A stretch of DNA of 39,006 nt from Lachnospiraceae bacterium UBA7110 (GTDB lineage: Bacteria > Bacillota > Clostridia > Lachnospirales > Lachnospiraceae). The stretch is taken from assembly GCA_002492295.1 (NCBI GenBank), contig DKYC01000042.1, positions 48,945-87,950 on the forward strand, read 5' to 3'. Below are positions 8,386 to 16,810 of this stretch, piece after piece. A model generated the notes under the pieces. It saw only the letters and a program-made list of their open reading frames with translations, ran no database searches and had not been told where the DNA came from. Made by a program: the position numbers and the translations under genes. Within the stretch, counting starts at the first letter, position 1. Each line of letters begins with the position of its first letter.

Positions 8386-9334
8386 GAATCAGACCTCTTA
8401 TATTCTCTGATATTGCCTGAATGAAAAAAGAAAGCATCATAATTACGCCAAAATGCAGTGCCAATCCCAAATAATGATATCCGGCAATATCGTATAAAAT
8501 TTTATGCCAAAAGAAAAAGCCTTCTGTCAAATACAGCTCATACGAGTGCGTTCCTATCCATTTTAACCACTTTAAAGCCATGCCCGATGCCGAAATAACC
8601 AATGTACCCAGGATTTCCAAAGAAGAAAGACAAATACAGTTTATGAAACGCAGTCCTGCGTTGTCAAACCATATTAATGTACTGATATAACCTACGGTAC
8701 AGATAATACCCACACTTAATTTCAATTTGCTTTTCTCCAATTTTACCCTGTCAGGGTTCCTCTGCGAAACCATACTTCCCAGCCAAAATCCGAAGCCATA
8801 AATGTCGTTGTCACGCACCCATGTAAAGTATCTTTTAAAAATGCAGTATAATACAAACACCAACACAATATACACGGCATTCTGCATGTTGCGGCCTGCC
8901 TGCAAGCGAAAAGAAAGGTAAAAAGCCAGATACTGCAGCAGTATAAAGGGAATAAACCAAAATGTGCTATCCAGTAAATTATTAGGATACAGTCCCAATG
9001 CCGACAAAAATGTAGACCTGATATACATATCATATATATTATCACGATAGTTCCATATTTCTAAGACAAGCTCCGTCAGTGATACCAAAAGAAACGGAAC
9101 ATAAATCTTTAAGATTCTTCGATTCCAAAAATTTGTCAGCCCCTTTTTATCATAAGACTGCATCACACCATAACCCGACAGGAAAAGGAACAGAAAAACG
9201 CCGCTTTGCGCCGCACTGTCTCCAATAAGCCTTAAAATTGGCGCCGGCTCATAAATCCATCCCCAAAAATGGCATAAAATAACAGATATAATTGCAATTG
9301 CTTTTAAATATACTGTTTCCTCTTTTTTAATCAT
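8336..9334 (-). CDS. Acyltransferase 3 family membrane protein (second of two)
   Basis: The protein has about 332 residues and about ten membrane helices. The motif ISVILCHFWGW places the conserved histidine at about residue 22. WNRRILKIYVPFLLVSL supplies the basic segment typical of OafA-like acyltransferases. I prefer the ATG at 9334 because an AGAGAG site precedes it. An upstream ATG at 9364 lies inside the GT2 gene and has no ribosome site. It is only loosely similar to the protein at 4167-5252, so it is probably a second acylation activity rather than a recent duplicate. Acetyl-CoA is the likely donor, though longer acyl groups are possible. Confidence 0.83.
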   Translation of the reverse strand: MIKKEETVYLKAIAIISVILCHFWGWIYEPAPILRLIGDSAAQSGVFLFLFLSGYGVMQSYDKKGLTNFWNRRILKIYVPFLLVSLTELVLEIWNYRDNIYDMYIRSTFLSALGLYPNNLLDSTFWFIPFILLQYLAFYLSFRLQAGRNMQNAVYIVLVFVLYCIFKRYFTWVRDNDIYGFGFWLGSMVSQRNPDRVKLEKSKLKLSVGIICTVGYISTLIWFDNAGLRFINCICLSSLEILGTLVISASGMALKWLKWIGTHSYELYLTEGFFFWHKILYDIAGYHYLGLALHFGVIMMLSFFIQAISENIRGLIHEVCNNFFKHGEQKSE

Positions 9335-9345
9335 ATACTTTCTCT

Positions 9346-10077
9346 CTATTTTCGATGTATCCATTGATAAAGACAGCTTTTGAACATCACAAAATGATAT
9401 CTTTTTTTGCTTATATAGCCGCGCCTGTAACGGATACAGGCATTTTCGCGAACGCCTGTCTGGCTTCCTGACATTCCGCCCAGCCGGAAATTTGACAGGA
9501 TGCGCATCACCGGCGTAAAAACAACTTTTCCGCTTTCGTAAAAGCGCAGCATCAGGTCATAATCAGCCGCGGAACGGTAATTGGTGTCAAACACCCCAAA
9601 GTCCCGGTACGTATCCGCCGTCACAAAGCACGTGGGATGCGTAATCATCTGCTCCGGCAGAAAATCATGATGGTAAAGGAATACCGCTTTCTCTTTTTCC
9701 CGCAAAAAATTGCGCTGCATGCCATAAACCACTTCGTACTGATTATTGGCATAGTGTTCCACCACCTGTTCAACCGTATCATTTTCATACCAGTCATCGC
9801 TGTTTACAATCCCAATCAGTTTCCCCTTGGCAAGCCGCACTCCTTTGTTCATGGCATCGTAAATTCCGTTGTCCTTCTCGGACACAAGCGTCAGGTTCTT
9901 TGGGAGCCTGCTTTTGTGCCGCTCTATGATTTTAAGTGTGTCGTCCGTGGAGCCACCGTCAATAATTATATATTCCACGTTTTTATACGTCTGGTTTTCA
10001 ATGCATTCCAACGTTTTTTCAATGGTACTGCCACTATTATAACACGGTGTTATCACTGATACTAATAATTCACACAT
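9346..10077 (-). CDS. GT2-family glycosyltransferase
   Basis: This 243-residue soluble GT-A enzyme starts MCELLVSVITPCYNSGSTIEKTLE. It has a nucleotide-binding DGGSTDDTL segment, the EKDNGIYDAMNKGV block common in capsule and colanic-acid GT2 proteins, and the metal-binding motif NSDDW. I choose the ATG at 10077 because it overlaps the stop of the DUF6020-like gene and follows a GGAG site. The longer frame starting at 10104 adds residues that only mirror the upstream gene. The sugar transferred is unknown. Confidence 0.87.
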   Translation of the reverse strand: MCELLVSVITPCYNSGSTIEKTLECIENQTYKNVEYIIIDGGSTDDTLKIIERHKSRLPKNLTLVSEKDNGIYDAMNKGVRLAKGKLIGIVNSDDWYENDTVEQVVEHYANNQYEVVYGMQRNFLREKEKAVFLYHHDFLPEQMITHPTCFVTADTYRDFGVFDTNYRSAADYDLMLRFYESGKVVFTPVMRILSNFRLGGMSGSQTGVRENACIRYRRGYISKKRYHFVMFKSCLYQWIHRK

Positions 10078-11971
10078 TTTCCATACTCCGTTCGTTTTTG
10101 CCAAAAGCCAGGGTTACCAAAAACGGCATCCCCAAAATGCAGGGAAATACATACCGCTCATAATTGATTGCATTGCTTGGTCCGGCAAGCACTGTCAGAA
10201 TCAAGGCAAGATACATAAACACCGGCAAAACGGCTGCCTTATCCTTCCTGATCCAGTTTAAGAAAAACGCCACAACGGCTGCCCAGACATAGAGTGCGCT
10301 CGTCATCAGCAGATTCAGTACCGGAACACGCATCCACAACAGGTCATAAAATGTCAGGATATCCCTTAACCCCGCGTGAAATCCGTCATAGCAATGGGAA
10401 AAATCAAAATATCCATCCCGGTTTACGTTCGCCATGCTCCCGACGCTTGTTCTCGCAAGCTTTGTTGCGTCGTTTACGATGCAGTAAAAATATCCGTAAT
10501 AGTTGTTTAAAAATGCCGCCACATATGTTTCAGGATGTTTGAAAAACATTTGGATCCACACCCCAAAATAACCTTTTAAGTCCTCACCTGTCGCCGTTTT
10601 TTTGTAGGTGCCCTTCACGGAATCGGAAAGGTTCCCGCCATAGGCACCAGCCAGCCTGTCATAGTCAAGTATCCCCTCTATTGCATTCCGCTCCTGCAGC
10701 GTCACCTCGTCCCCATGATATTTAATATACCTTGCCGTCTGCTGAAACGGAACCGAGAGCATTTCCCTGACACTTCCGTCCGGAATCCCCGCCGCAGGCA
10801 GCACAATATTGGAATAAAGCATGTTTACGGCAATCACAGCCGCCAATACCAAAACCCACCGCTTCCAAAAGCGCTTATAGAGTACCGCCGCAAGCGCAAG
10901 TGTCAGTATGATGACATACACGCCGTTCTTCCTGATCAGCACAACGCCCACGGATGCCAGTGCCAGTGCCGCCAAATCCCTCTTTGTATTCTCCGTGTGA
11001 ACTGTCTTATGTATTAAAATTGCCCACAGGAAAAGGAAATCCGCAAAAAATGTATCCTTTGAAATCATAATGGCATATTTAGGTATCAGTGGAAACAATG
11101 CATAAAACAATACCGCCGCAAGCGCAAGCCTTTCCTGTTTCAGACTGTTGGCACAGTACATACAGCTGTACACCAGTATGCACAGGGTAATCAGCCCCTG
11201 TATGGCAGCGCACAGAAATATTCCCAGGTTATAACTGCCTCCAAGTGCCTGTATGCCATGTAAAAAGAGGCTTACATATCCCGTATAAACAGCCGGATGA
11301 TGGTTTGTAATATAAACGCCCTCTTTTAGGGGGACAACCGAGCTGGCGACTTCCGTAGGATAATTATACGCCATGTATATGATGTCCTCGCTGTCCCCCA
11401 TAAATACTGCGGGATAATATGCTGCAATTACCGGCAGCCACATAAGCAGTATAAATGCGGCAATGATAATGCCTGCATATTTTTTATGAAACAGGGAAAC
11501 AGGACGGATATCCGTGTTTTTTCCGCAGCCTTTTAAGTATGCGCCAACCGCAATTTTCAGTATTCCCGAGAAAAGCAGGAAAAATCCGGTAAATACAAAT
11601 ATGCCTTTGAAGCACTGTACAATCCCGCGCGCAAGAAGCCCTATGTCCTTGTAGACATAAAACAGCTTTCCCGTTATCGCCCAAAACGCAGCAAAAGCAG
11701 ACATGACACAGATGCCTGCCATTATATGTTTTGACCGTATCTGCGTATGAGATACATACCTGTAAAAGAGCGTTAAAGAAATAACCAGTAAAAAAGCCAT
11801 TATTGTGGGCGTTTCTATGGAATATAACAGCTTTGACAATGTGCCGAATACAGACTCCGGATTTTCATATCCGGACACGGATACCTCATCCGAAACCAGA
11901 TTATAATCCATCGTCAATGCTGCCAGCGTTACTATGGCTTTCAAAAGGCTTTTTATATTTTTTCCCTTCAT
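10070..11971 (-). CDS. Large polytopic membrane protein, DUF6020-like (possible GT-C glycosyltransferase)
   Basis: The protein has about 633 residues and some 12 or more hydrophobic segments. A loop after the fifth to sixth segment holds MGDSEDIIYMAYNYPTE and ITNHHPAVYTGY. Placing acidic and histidine residues in the first large extracytoplasmic loop is reminiscent of GT-C enzymes that use polyprenyl-phosphate sugars. From memory it resembles the clostridial DUF6020 family, whose function is unproven. The ATG at 11971 follows a GGAG site at 6-nt spacing and is preferred to the ATG at 11983. Position among glycosyltransferases supports an outer-face sugar transfer or polymer role, which remains an inference. 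Confidence 0.65.
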   Translation of the reverse strand: MKGKNIKSLLKAIVTLAALTMDYNLVSDEVSVSGYENPESVFGTLSKLLYSIETPTIMAFLLVISLTLFYRYVSHTQIRSKHIMAGICVMSAFAAFWAITGKLFYVYKDIGLLARGIVQCFKGIFVFTGFFLLFSGILKIAVGAYLKGCGKNTDIRPVSLFHKKYAGIIIAAFILLMWLPVIAAYYPAVFMGDSEDIIYMAYNYPTEVASSVVPLKEGVYITNHHPAVYTGYVSLFLHGIQALGGSYNLGIFLCAAIQGLITLCILVYSCMYCANSLKQERLALAAVLFYALFPLIPKYAIMISKDTFFADFLFLWAILIHKTVHTENTKRDLAALALASVGVVLIRKNGVYVIILTLALAAVLYKRFWKRWVLVLAAVIAVNMLYSNIVLPAAGIPDGSVREMLSVPFQQTARYIKYHGDEVTLQERNAIEGILDYDRLAGAYGGNLSDSVKGTYKKTATGEDLKGYFGVWIQMFFKHPETYVAAFLNNYYGYFYCIVNDATKLARTSVGSMANVNRDGYFDFSHCYDGFHAGLRDILTFYDLLWMRVPVLNLLMTSALYVWAAVVAFFLNWIRKDKAAVLPVFMYLALILTVLAGPSNAINYERYVFPCILGMPFLVTLAFGKNERSMENV

Positions 11972-11983
11972 ACCCGTCTCCAT

Positions 11984-12835
11984 CTAACAAAATTCATCTG
12001 CCCGCACGCCAAAATACGTAATCATGTTTGCAAAATACACATCATTCATATTCTGGTCGACATTTTCCCGGTTGAGGCTCGTTTTCTGCTCCTTCTCTAT
12101 CAGACCGGGCATCGGAATCTTACAGGGCACCCACACAACACGCGTTCCCTTCAATAATTCCATGAATTTAAGCCATATGTCATCCGCCTTTAAACAAAGC
12201 TTTCCTATCAGTTCTTCGTCAAACGCTTTTTCATAAAGGCAGTGCGGAGGATAGAGAATCCCCCCTACCCCGATTGCAACAAGCTCATGGGAAGGCGTGT
12301 CACAGCCACAGTATTCCCCAAGCCAGTCATGATATGGCGCAATCGTTCCGTCAGCATTTTTCGTGATTTTATGCACACGCCTTGCACACACGGCTTTCGG
12401 ATAGCGCCTATGCACTTTCACCAGCGTCTCTATCATATCCTTTGGATAAATCACATCATCATCAATTGTGATAACAATATCCTCCGGGAATTCCTGCATC
12501 ACATAAATATATTTTTTATGTGCCTTTAAATCCTTCACATATCTGTATTCTACCCCATACTGTTCCATTTCAAGCATTTTTTGCGTAAGTCCGCCCTGCC
12601 CTGCGCCCTCGTCAAGCCAAACGATAATCCTGTCCGGTTTCATACTTTGCAGCATGATACTTTTGAGTGCGATATGGATATGCGCAAACCGCGCCGGATA
12701 ACTTGCCAGCGATACAATAACCCTTTCTGTCCTCTCCTCACTGTTCAGCGCGTTCCTGTTGGGAGCCGCAACGACAACAGCCCGCCGCATCAGATAATGT
12801 ATTTTCCGGTAAATCCGATAACCAATTCCTGCCAT
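11984..12835 (-). CDS. GT-A-type glycosyltransferase (GT2-like)
   Basis: The protein has about 283 residues. The core reads VIVSLASYPARFAHIHIALKSI, then DRIIVWLDE, and the metal-binding triple aspartate IVITIDDDVIYPKDM. This resembles putative capsular glycosyltransferases that begin with a conserved 'SLTSYPxR' segment. The start is uncertain. The ATG at 12835 overlaps the TAA of the previous gene (TAATG) with AGAGG 12 nt upstream, and ATG 12847 is in frame but too close to that site. A C-terminal FGVRADEFC tail ends the protein 12 bp before the next start. No membrane helix is convincing, so cytoplasmic action is likely. Confidence 0.75.
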   Translation of the reverse strand: MAGIGYRIYRKIHYLMRRAVVVAAPNRNALNSEERTERVIVSLASYPARFAHIHIALKSIMLQSMKPDRIIVWLDEGAGQGGLTQKMLEMEQYGVEYRYVKDLKAHKKYIYVMQEFPEDIVITIDDDVIYPKDMIETLVKVHRRYPKAVCARRVHKITKNADGTIAPYHDWLGEYCGCDTPSHELVAIGVGGILYPPHCLYEKAFDEELIGKLCLKADDIWLKFMELLKGTRVVWVPCKIPMPGLIEKEQKTSLNRENVDQNMNDVYFANMITYFGVRADEFC

Positions 12836-13842
12836 TACCAATAACATCCTCTTTCTACCGTATCCGCATTTTTGGGTTTTTCCGATGCCCCCGGATAAAC
12901 CCATGCATCATTAAAAAATGTTGCAATTTGGGACGGATAATTATTTTCCCAGCGCGCTCCCTTAATCCCAAACATCAGCTGCGTCGCACCGCCCAGATGG
13001 ATTGCCTGCTTCCCTGCCGCTTTCAGCTTTGCAGCAAGTGGAAAACCATAGGCGCCGCAACCCAGAATTGCCACATCAAAATCGATTTTCAGCGCCTCCT
13101 GGAACATATATTCGAGCGCATCAAACCATGTGTCGAAGCGCTCATCCGATTCACCGCACAAAGTCTGCACAGCCTTTAATGTCTTTAATTCAAATTCCGG
13201 CAATATCGGATGTTTTTTCCATATTTCCTTCCGCTTGGGATACTGTGCCTTAATACTGTCCTCAAACGGATGAATAACCAGTACCTTTTTCCCTTTCAAT
13301 GCGGCAGTCCACGGTCTTCCACGGTAAAGCCACGGCTCCAGTCTGAAAAGAAATGTTAAATCCGCATGGGGAACGTACTCTTCAATAATAAAATCCTCCA
13401 TATTGCAATGCCACATCGCAATTAAATCAATCTGTTTACAGGAATCAAGCATGAGTCTTGTGAAGGGATGCAGATACTGGTAATCAACCGGGAAAAATCC
13501 CGAATCCTTTCCAAGCCTCGTAAACCATTTATCCAAATACGCATCTCTTTTTGGTGAGTGTCCTTCATACTGCACGGCAAGCTCCCCCACAATCGTCTGC
13601 AGCTCCGTATTTCCAAAACGGCATGCCATAAACGGCTTACCCTCCATAATCCTGTCATAAATATAATCATTTGTTTTCTTTGCGCCCATAACCCACTTAT
13701 GCGCATAATGCACCATAACCGGCTCCCTGTGAAAATATTTGACAATGCCATGGCGCCTTAACAGTTTATTAAAATAAAAGTCTCTCCATTTCCAGCGTTT
13801 TTCATATCGAATCCATTTTTCCTTTTTATCCATACTTACCAT
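12835..13842 (-). CDS. GT-D-fold-like glycosyltransferase domain protein (stand-alone)
   Basis: This 335-residue protein contains FMACRFGNTELQTIVG (CRFGNTE at 74-80). I read this as a variant of the RYGDGE signature of GT-D/DUF1792 enzymes. A later IGLGCGAYG-like segment reads AILGCGAYGFPLAAKLK, followed by HLGGATQLMFGIKG, which resembles the distal part of that fold. I choose ATG 13842 because GGGGGA precedes it at 7-nt spacing. The frame could extend to 13920, but those codons cover a hairpin-rich intergenic stretch. A second GT-D-like protein occurs in this window as a fusion at 2504-4174. Substrate is unknown, and the assignment rests on motif resemblance. Confidence 0.6.
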   Translation of the reverse strand: MVSMDKKEKWIRYEKRWKWRDFYFNKLLRRHGIVKYFHREPVMVHYAHKWVMGAKKTNDYIYDRIMEGKPFMACRFGNTELQTIVGELAVQYEGHSPKRDAYLDKWFTRLGKDSGFFPVDYQYLHPFTRLMLDSCKQIDLIAMWHCNMEDFIIEEYVPHADLTFLFRLEPWLYRGRPWTAALKGKKVLVIHPFEDSIKAQYPKRKEIWKKHPILPEFELKTLKAVQTLCGESDERFDTWFDALEYMFQEALKIDFDVAILGCGAYGFPLAAKLKAAGKQAIHLGGATQLMFGIKGARWENNYPSQIATFFNDAWVYPGASEKPKNADTVERGCYW

Positions 13843-13869
13843 GTTAATCCCCCATTCTTGCCAATGTCT

Positions 13870-13921
13870 GCGAATTTGGGCGCAAGCGCAAATTTGCCGT
13901 GTGAAAAATTTATTTTTCACA
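13870..13921. repeat. Double-hairpin intergenic palindrome abutting a stop codon
   Basis: Two inverted repeats fill the gap between two glycan genes. Positions 13900-13921 form a perfect 10-bp stem (TGTGAAAAAT against ATTTTTCACA) with a 2-nt loop. Positions 13870-13897 form an imperfect stem of about 9 bp (GCGAATTTG against CAAATTTGC). The first hairpin directly touches the TAG stop of the upstream gene on the minus strand. The arrangement suggests a repeated palindromic element or an RNA-stability hairpin inside the operon. It lacks a clear U-tract, so a strong terminator is less likely. Confidence 0.6.
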
Positions 13922-14746
13922 CTACCCCTTCCTCAGCTTATATTTGACCTTTTTCCATATGCCGCATACAGTACTCACAACCTTTGTACGCCTGATTTTC
14001 AGCTCACACATACTTCCCACGTTCATCCTGTGCGAATCGATAATCTGCGGATACGTACTGCGTTCCTCCACCTCCCTGGGATAACGGTTCATCATGCCAA
14101 ACTGCGACGGATCGCGAAACTTTTTGATTCCCCGTTTCTTGGAAATCAGGGAAATGACCGCCTGATCATGGCGGTGGGTAATAAAATCCGGATAGTTTTC
14201 TTTCCCCATTGTATTAGGGTTATCGGATATAATACGGATATCCTGCGCGTAAGACAAAACCTCCCGGAAAAAGTCCTCAACCTCCGGTGATTTCTTACAC
14301 ACCATATACCCGCCAATTGACTGCGGCGTATTGGCATATTCTTCCTTATCACAGCCTGTAAGAAGAAAGGCATCCCGTTTTGTGTATTTCCGCTCAAGCA
14401 TCTCGTTCTGCAGGGAAAACAGCATCAGACTGACCTGTTCGCGCTCCATGCAGTCAATCAGCTTTTGGATTTCATCCACATACACGGAGCCGGCATCCGT
14501 ATAAATCAGATAATCGCCCTCGCCAAGCTCCTGATATCCCCGGTAAAACACATATGGTTTCCAAAGATAATAGCCGCCGCCCCTCGGATTGTCAAGAATC
14601 TCCCTGTTTGCGGCGCGAAACGCAGGATCAATATCCCCGGGAGTGTATTCAATTACCCTGTCCGCCCCCCACTGTCTGGCTGTTTTGCTGTTGAGCCGCT
14701 GCGCCCTTTGGAACTTTCTGTCCGCATAATTTGCCGCGATAATCAT
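13922..14746 (-). CDS. Putative glycosyltransferase-like protein, family not assigned
   Basis: This 274-residue soluble protein is not one I can assign to a named family with confidence. It begins MIIAANYADRKFQRAQRLNSK. It contains GGGYYLWKPYVFYRGYQELG followed by YLIYTDAGSVYVDEI, a DxG/DxD-like acidic motif after a hydrophobic strand, as in GT-A enzymes. HRHDQAVISLISKKRG lies near the C-terminus, like the HDQ element seen in several capsular glycosyltransferases. The ATG at 14746 is chosen because AAGGAG lies 8 nt upstream. The longer frame to 14794 mirrors the previous gene. Its setting among sugar transferases supports a transferase role, which is inferred. Confidence 0.6.
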   Translation of the reverse strand: MIIAANYADRKFQRAQRLNSKTARQWGADRVIEYTPGDIDPAFRAANREILDNPRGGGYYLWKPYVFYRGYQELGEGDYLIYTDAGSVYVDEIQKLIDCMEREQVSLMLFSLQNEMLERKYTKRDAFLLTGCDKEEYANTPQSIGGYMVCKKSPEVEDFFREVLSYAQDIRIISDNPNTMGKENYPDFITHRHDQAVISLISKKRGIKKFRDPSQFGMMNRYPREVEERSTYPQIIDSHRMNVGSMCELKIRRTKVVSTVCGIWKKVKYKLRKG

Positions 14747-14777
14747 TGCACCCGCTCCTTCCAAATACGATATGCGT

Positions 14778-15635
14778 CTATTTCTGCAGCGCAATCTTTG
14801 CCCAATATCTTGACTGTTTCACTGCCTCCCAGCCCATGCCCGCCTGCATCATATAAAACATCCGCTCCCTGAAAAACAGTTTCATCTCCGTCTTTTTAAG
14901 GCGCATCTGCTGTGACGCGGTAACAGAGCCTCCCGATATCCTGTAATAAATCAGCTCGCGGTTAATGAAGCCGCAGCGGTATCCTTCATGCATCACCTTA
15001 AGATTCATCGGATAATCCTCAAACCAGCGGTAATTCTCATCATAGCCGCCAAGTTTTCTGATGACTTCCATCGGATAAAACGATCCTGACGGCGCCACAA
15101 TGCAGTTTTGTTTCAATAACATCCGGTATTGTTTTTTATAGTCCGTCTGTGACGCAAATCCGTAACACCTGTTACAGTATTTTTCTATTGACGAAAAGTC
15201 CGCCTTTTTCCCTTCTTTTTCATCGGAGAACAAATGTACCTTTGCAATCGGAATCATCTTCGGGTTTTTTTCGCAAAACTTCACATACTCCGATATTGCA
15301 TCCCTTGTCATATAATCATCCGCAGCAATCAGTTTTACGTAATCCCCCCGGGCAGCCTTTAATGCACGGTTAATGTTTCCGGGAATTCCTGTATTTTGCC
15401 GCGCCGTGACAAGCTGCATTTTGGAAAGCGCACCCGTATTATCAGCCATCCATCCCCGAACGCATTCCACTGTATCGTCAGGGGAACAGTCGTCCGTAAT
15501 AATCAGCTCTATATTTTTATAAGTCTGGTTTTTAATACTGTCCAATGTCTGCACGATTGTTTCCGCCGACCTGTATGCAAGAACAATTACACTCACTAAT
15601 TTCACGCCTGCCACCACTCTCCCTTTGCCTGCCAT
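14778..15635 (-). CDS. GT2-family glycosyltransferase
   Basis: This 285-residue GT-A enzyme carries VSVIVLAYRSAETIVQTLDSI near its N-terminus, then IELIITDDCSPDDT, RQNTGIPGNINRALK and the metal-binding AADDYM. All are typical of family 2. The ATG at 15635 lies 9 bp after the stop of the Wzy-like gene with an AAAAGG site. A GTG at the LVSVIV segment is a possible shorter start. The C-terminal third has AGMGWEAVKQSRYWAK and no membrane helix. The sugar transferred is unknown. Confidence 0.87.
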   Translation of the reverse strand: MAGKGRVVAGVKLVSVIVLAYRSAETIVQTLDSIKNQTYKNIELIITDDCSPDDTVECVRGWMADNTGALSKMQLVTARQNTGIPGNINRALKAARGDYVKLIAADDYMTRDAISEYVKFCEKNPKMIPIAKVHLFSDEKEGKKADFSSIEKYCNRCYGFASQTDYKKQYRMLLKQNCIVAPSGSFYPMEVIRKLGGYDENYRWFEDYPMNLKVMHEGYRCGFINRELIYYRISGGSVTASQQMRLKKTEMKLFFRERMFYMMQAGMGWEAVKQSRYWAKIALQK

Positions 15636-15643
15636 TTTATCAA

Positions 15644-16810
15644 TCAGCCTTTTATCAGTTTCCTTACCTGCCAAAAGCAGCCTTCGTACCTTCCCTTACC
15701 TGCAAAAGGCTGGTACCAGTAATACCCCATCAGAATAAAGAGATAATTCCTCAGGATATAAAAGGAGATTAAATGCGCCTCCATAATGGTAAATAACGCA
15801 TAGCCTGCCACAATTACGACAATCGTGTAATCCCCTTTCCGGAAGCTTTGGTAAATCAGATACAGATTCATCAGGACATAGAGGAAACCGGGAATAATCC
15901 CATACCAGTAAAAGAGCTTGATAAATCCTGCATCAAAAAATTCCGTGTTTTCTGCCGACGCAAACGGCAGCCAGTTTTCAAGACGCGCCGCTTCAATCTT
16001 ATGCGCATACTTAAACCGTCCGTTTAAAATAGTGTCAATCCGGTCTATGAGCTTATTCTCAATTCCCGTATGGGAACCGACCGCCGAAAATACCACAATG
16101 CCTATTACAAACAATGCTCCCAACAGATAAACGGTTTTGCATTTTCGAAGCGGCCTGCAGTATTTTAACAGAGCCACCCCTGCAATCACTGCCGTACACA
16201 CCAGAAATCCCGTATTGGAATCCGTGTACCGGAAGGAAAGGTAATTGATAAATTCCAACAGCAGAAAATGATACCACTTCATTCTCTCCGCATCCAAATA
16301 CAGGCAGAGTGAAATCATCATAAACAGCATACACTGAAACGCATTCGGGTGCCCCATGCCAAAACAGTAGCGCGTTTCGATAATACTTGGGTACTCACCT
16401 CTTCCAAAATTCGCGGTTAGCTTGAATACGCCAAAAATACCCAGCCCGGAAAGCACGAACAGGATTGCGGTTCCCGCAAGGGTAAGCCAAAAAGCAAGCC
16501 TCAGCATTTTCCTTAAATCCACGCCTTTGCATGCCGCCACAAACGCCACAATCCTGACCGTCTCGTCGCGCTCGTTGACAAGATAGGAAACAAATGCGAC
16601 CGCACCGAACAGGAGGATGCACAGCCATTCCTCCCTCGAATATCTGGTCGATGCAATCTTAATACAGCAAAGCAGAAACGTAAGCCGGAACAATTGCCCC
16701 TCGACCGGATTAATATATGCACTTTTATCAACCATTACAATCAGCAGCTCTACGACAAAGGCAATCCAAAAGCATGTGCCGCCGATTTTCTCTAATTTAT
16801 CTGTTTTCAC
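15644..16810 (-). CDS. Wzy-like polysaccharide polymerase (O-antigen polymerase/ligase-type membrane protein)
   Basis: This 388-residue protein has about ten to twelve membrane helices. A loop reads GEYPSIIETRYCFGMGHPNAFQ, with GMGHPN at 151-156. That motif recurs in putative Firmicutes O-antigen polymerases just before a membrane helix. A large loop between later helices (about residues 250-300) is consistent with the Wzy/WaaL fold. Such enzymes join lipid-linked repeat units outside the membrane. Start is GTG at 16810, overlapping the previous TGA by 4 bp (GTGA), with AGGA 8 nt upstream. Polymerase rather than ligase is inferred from operon context. Confidence 0.75.
   Translation of the reverse strand: MKTDKLEKIGGTCFWIAFVVELLIVMVDKSAYINPVEGQLFRLTFLLCCIKIASTRYSREEWLCILLFGAVAFVSYLVNERDETVRIVAFVAACKGVDLRKMLRLAFWLTLAGTAILFVLSGLGIFGVFKLTANFGRGEYPSIIETRYCFGMGHPNAFQCMLFMMISLCLYLDAERMKWYHFLLLEFINYLSFRYTDSNTGFLVCTAVIAGVALLKYCRPLRKCKTVYLLGALFVIGIVVFSAVGSHTGIENKLIDRIDTILNGRFKYAHKIEAARLENWLPFASAENTEFFDAGFIKLFYWYGIIPGFLYVLMNLYLIYQSFRKGDYTIVVIVAGYALFTIMEAHLISFYILRNYLFILMGYYWYQPFAGKGRYEGCFWQVRKLIKG

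Noticed and set aside
13843..13920. Extending the GT-D-like protein at 12835 to a start at 13920
   Set aside because: The extra 26 codons translate a hairpin-rich intergenic stretch, and GGGGGA favours the ATG at 13842.
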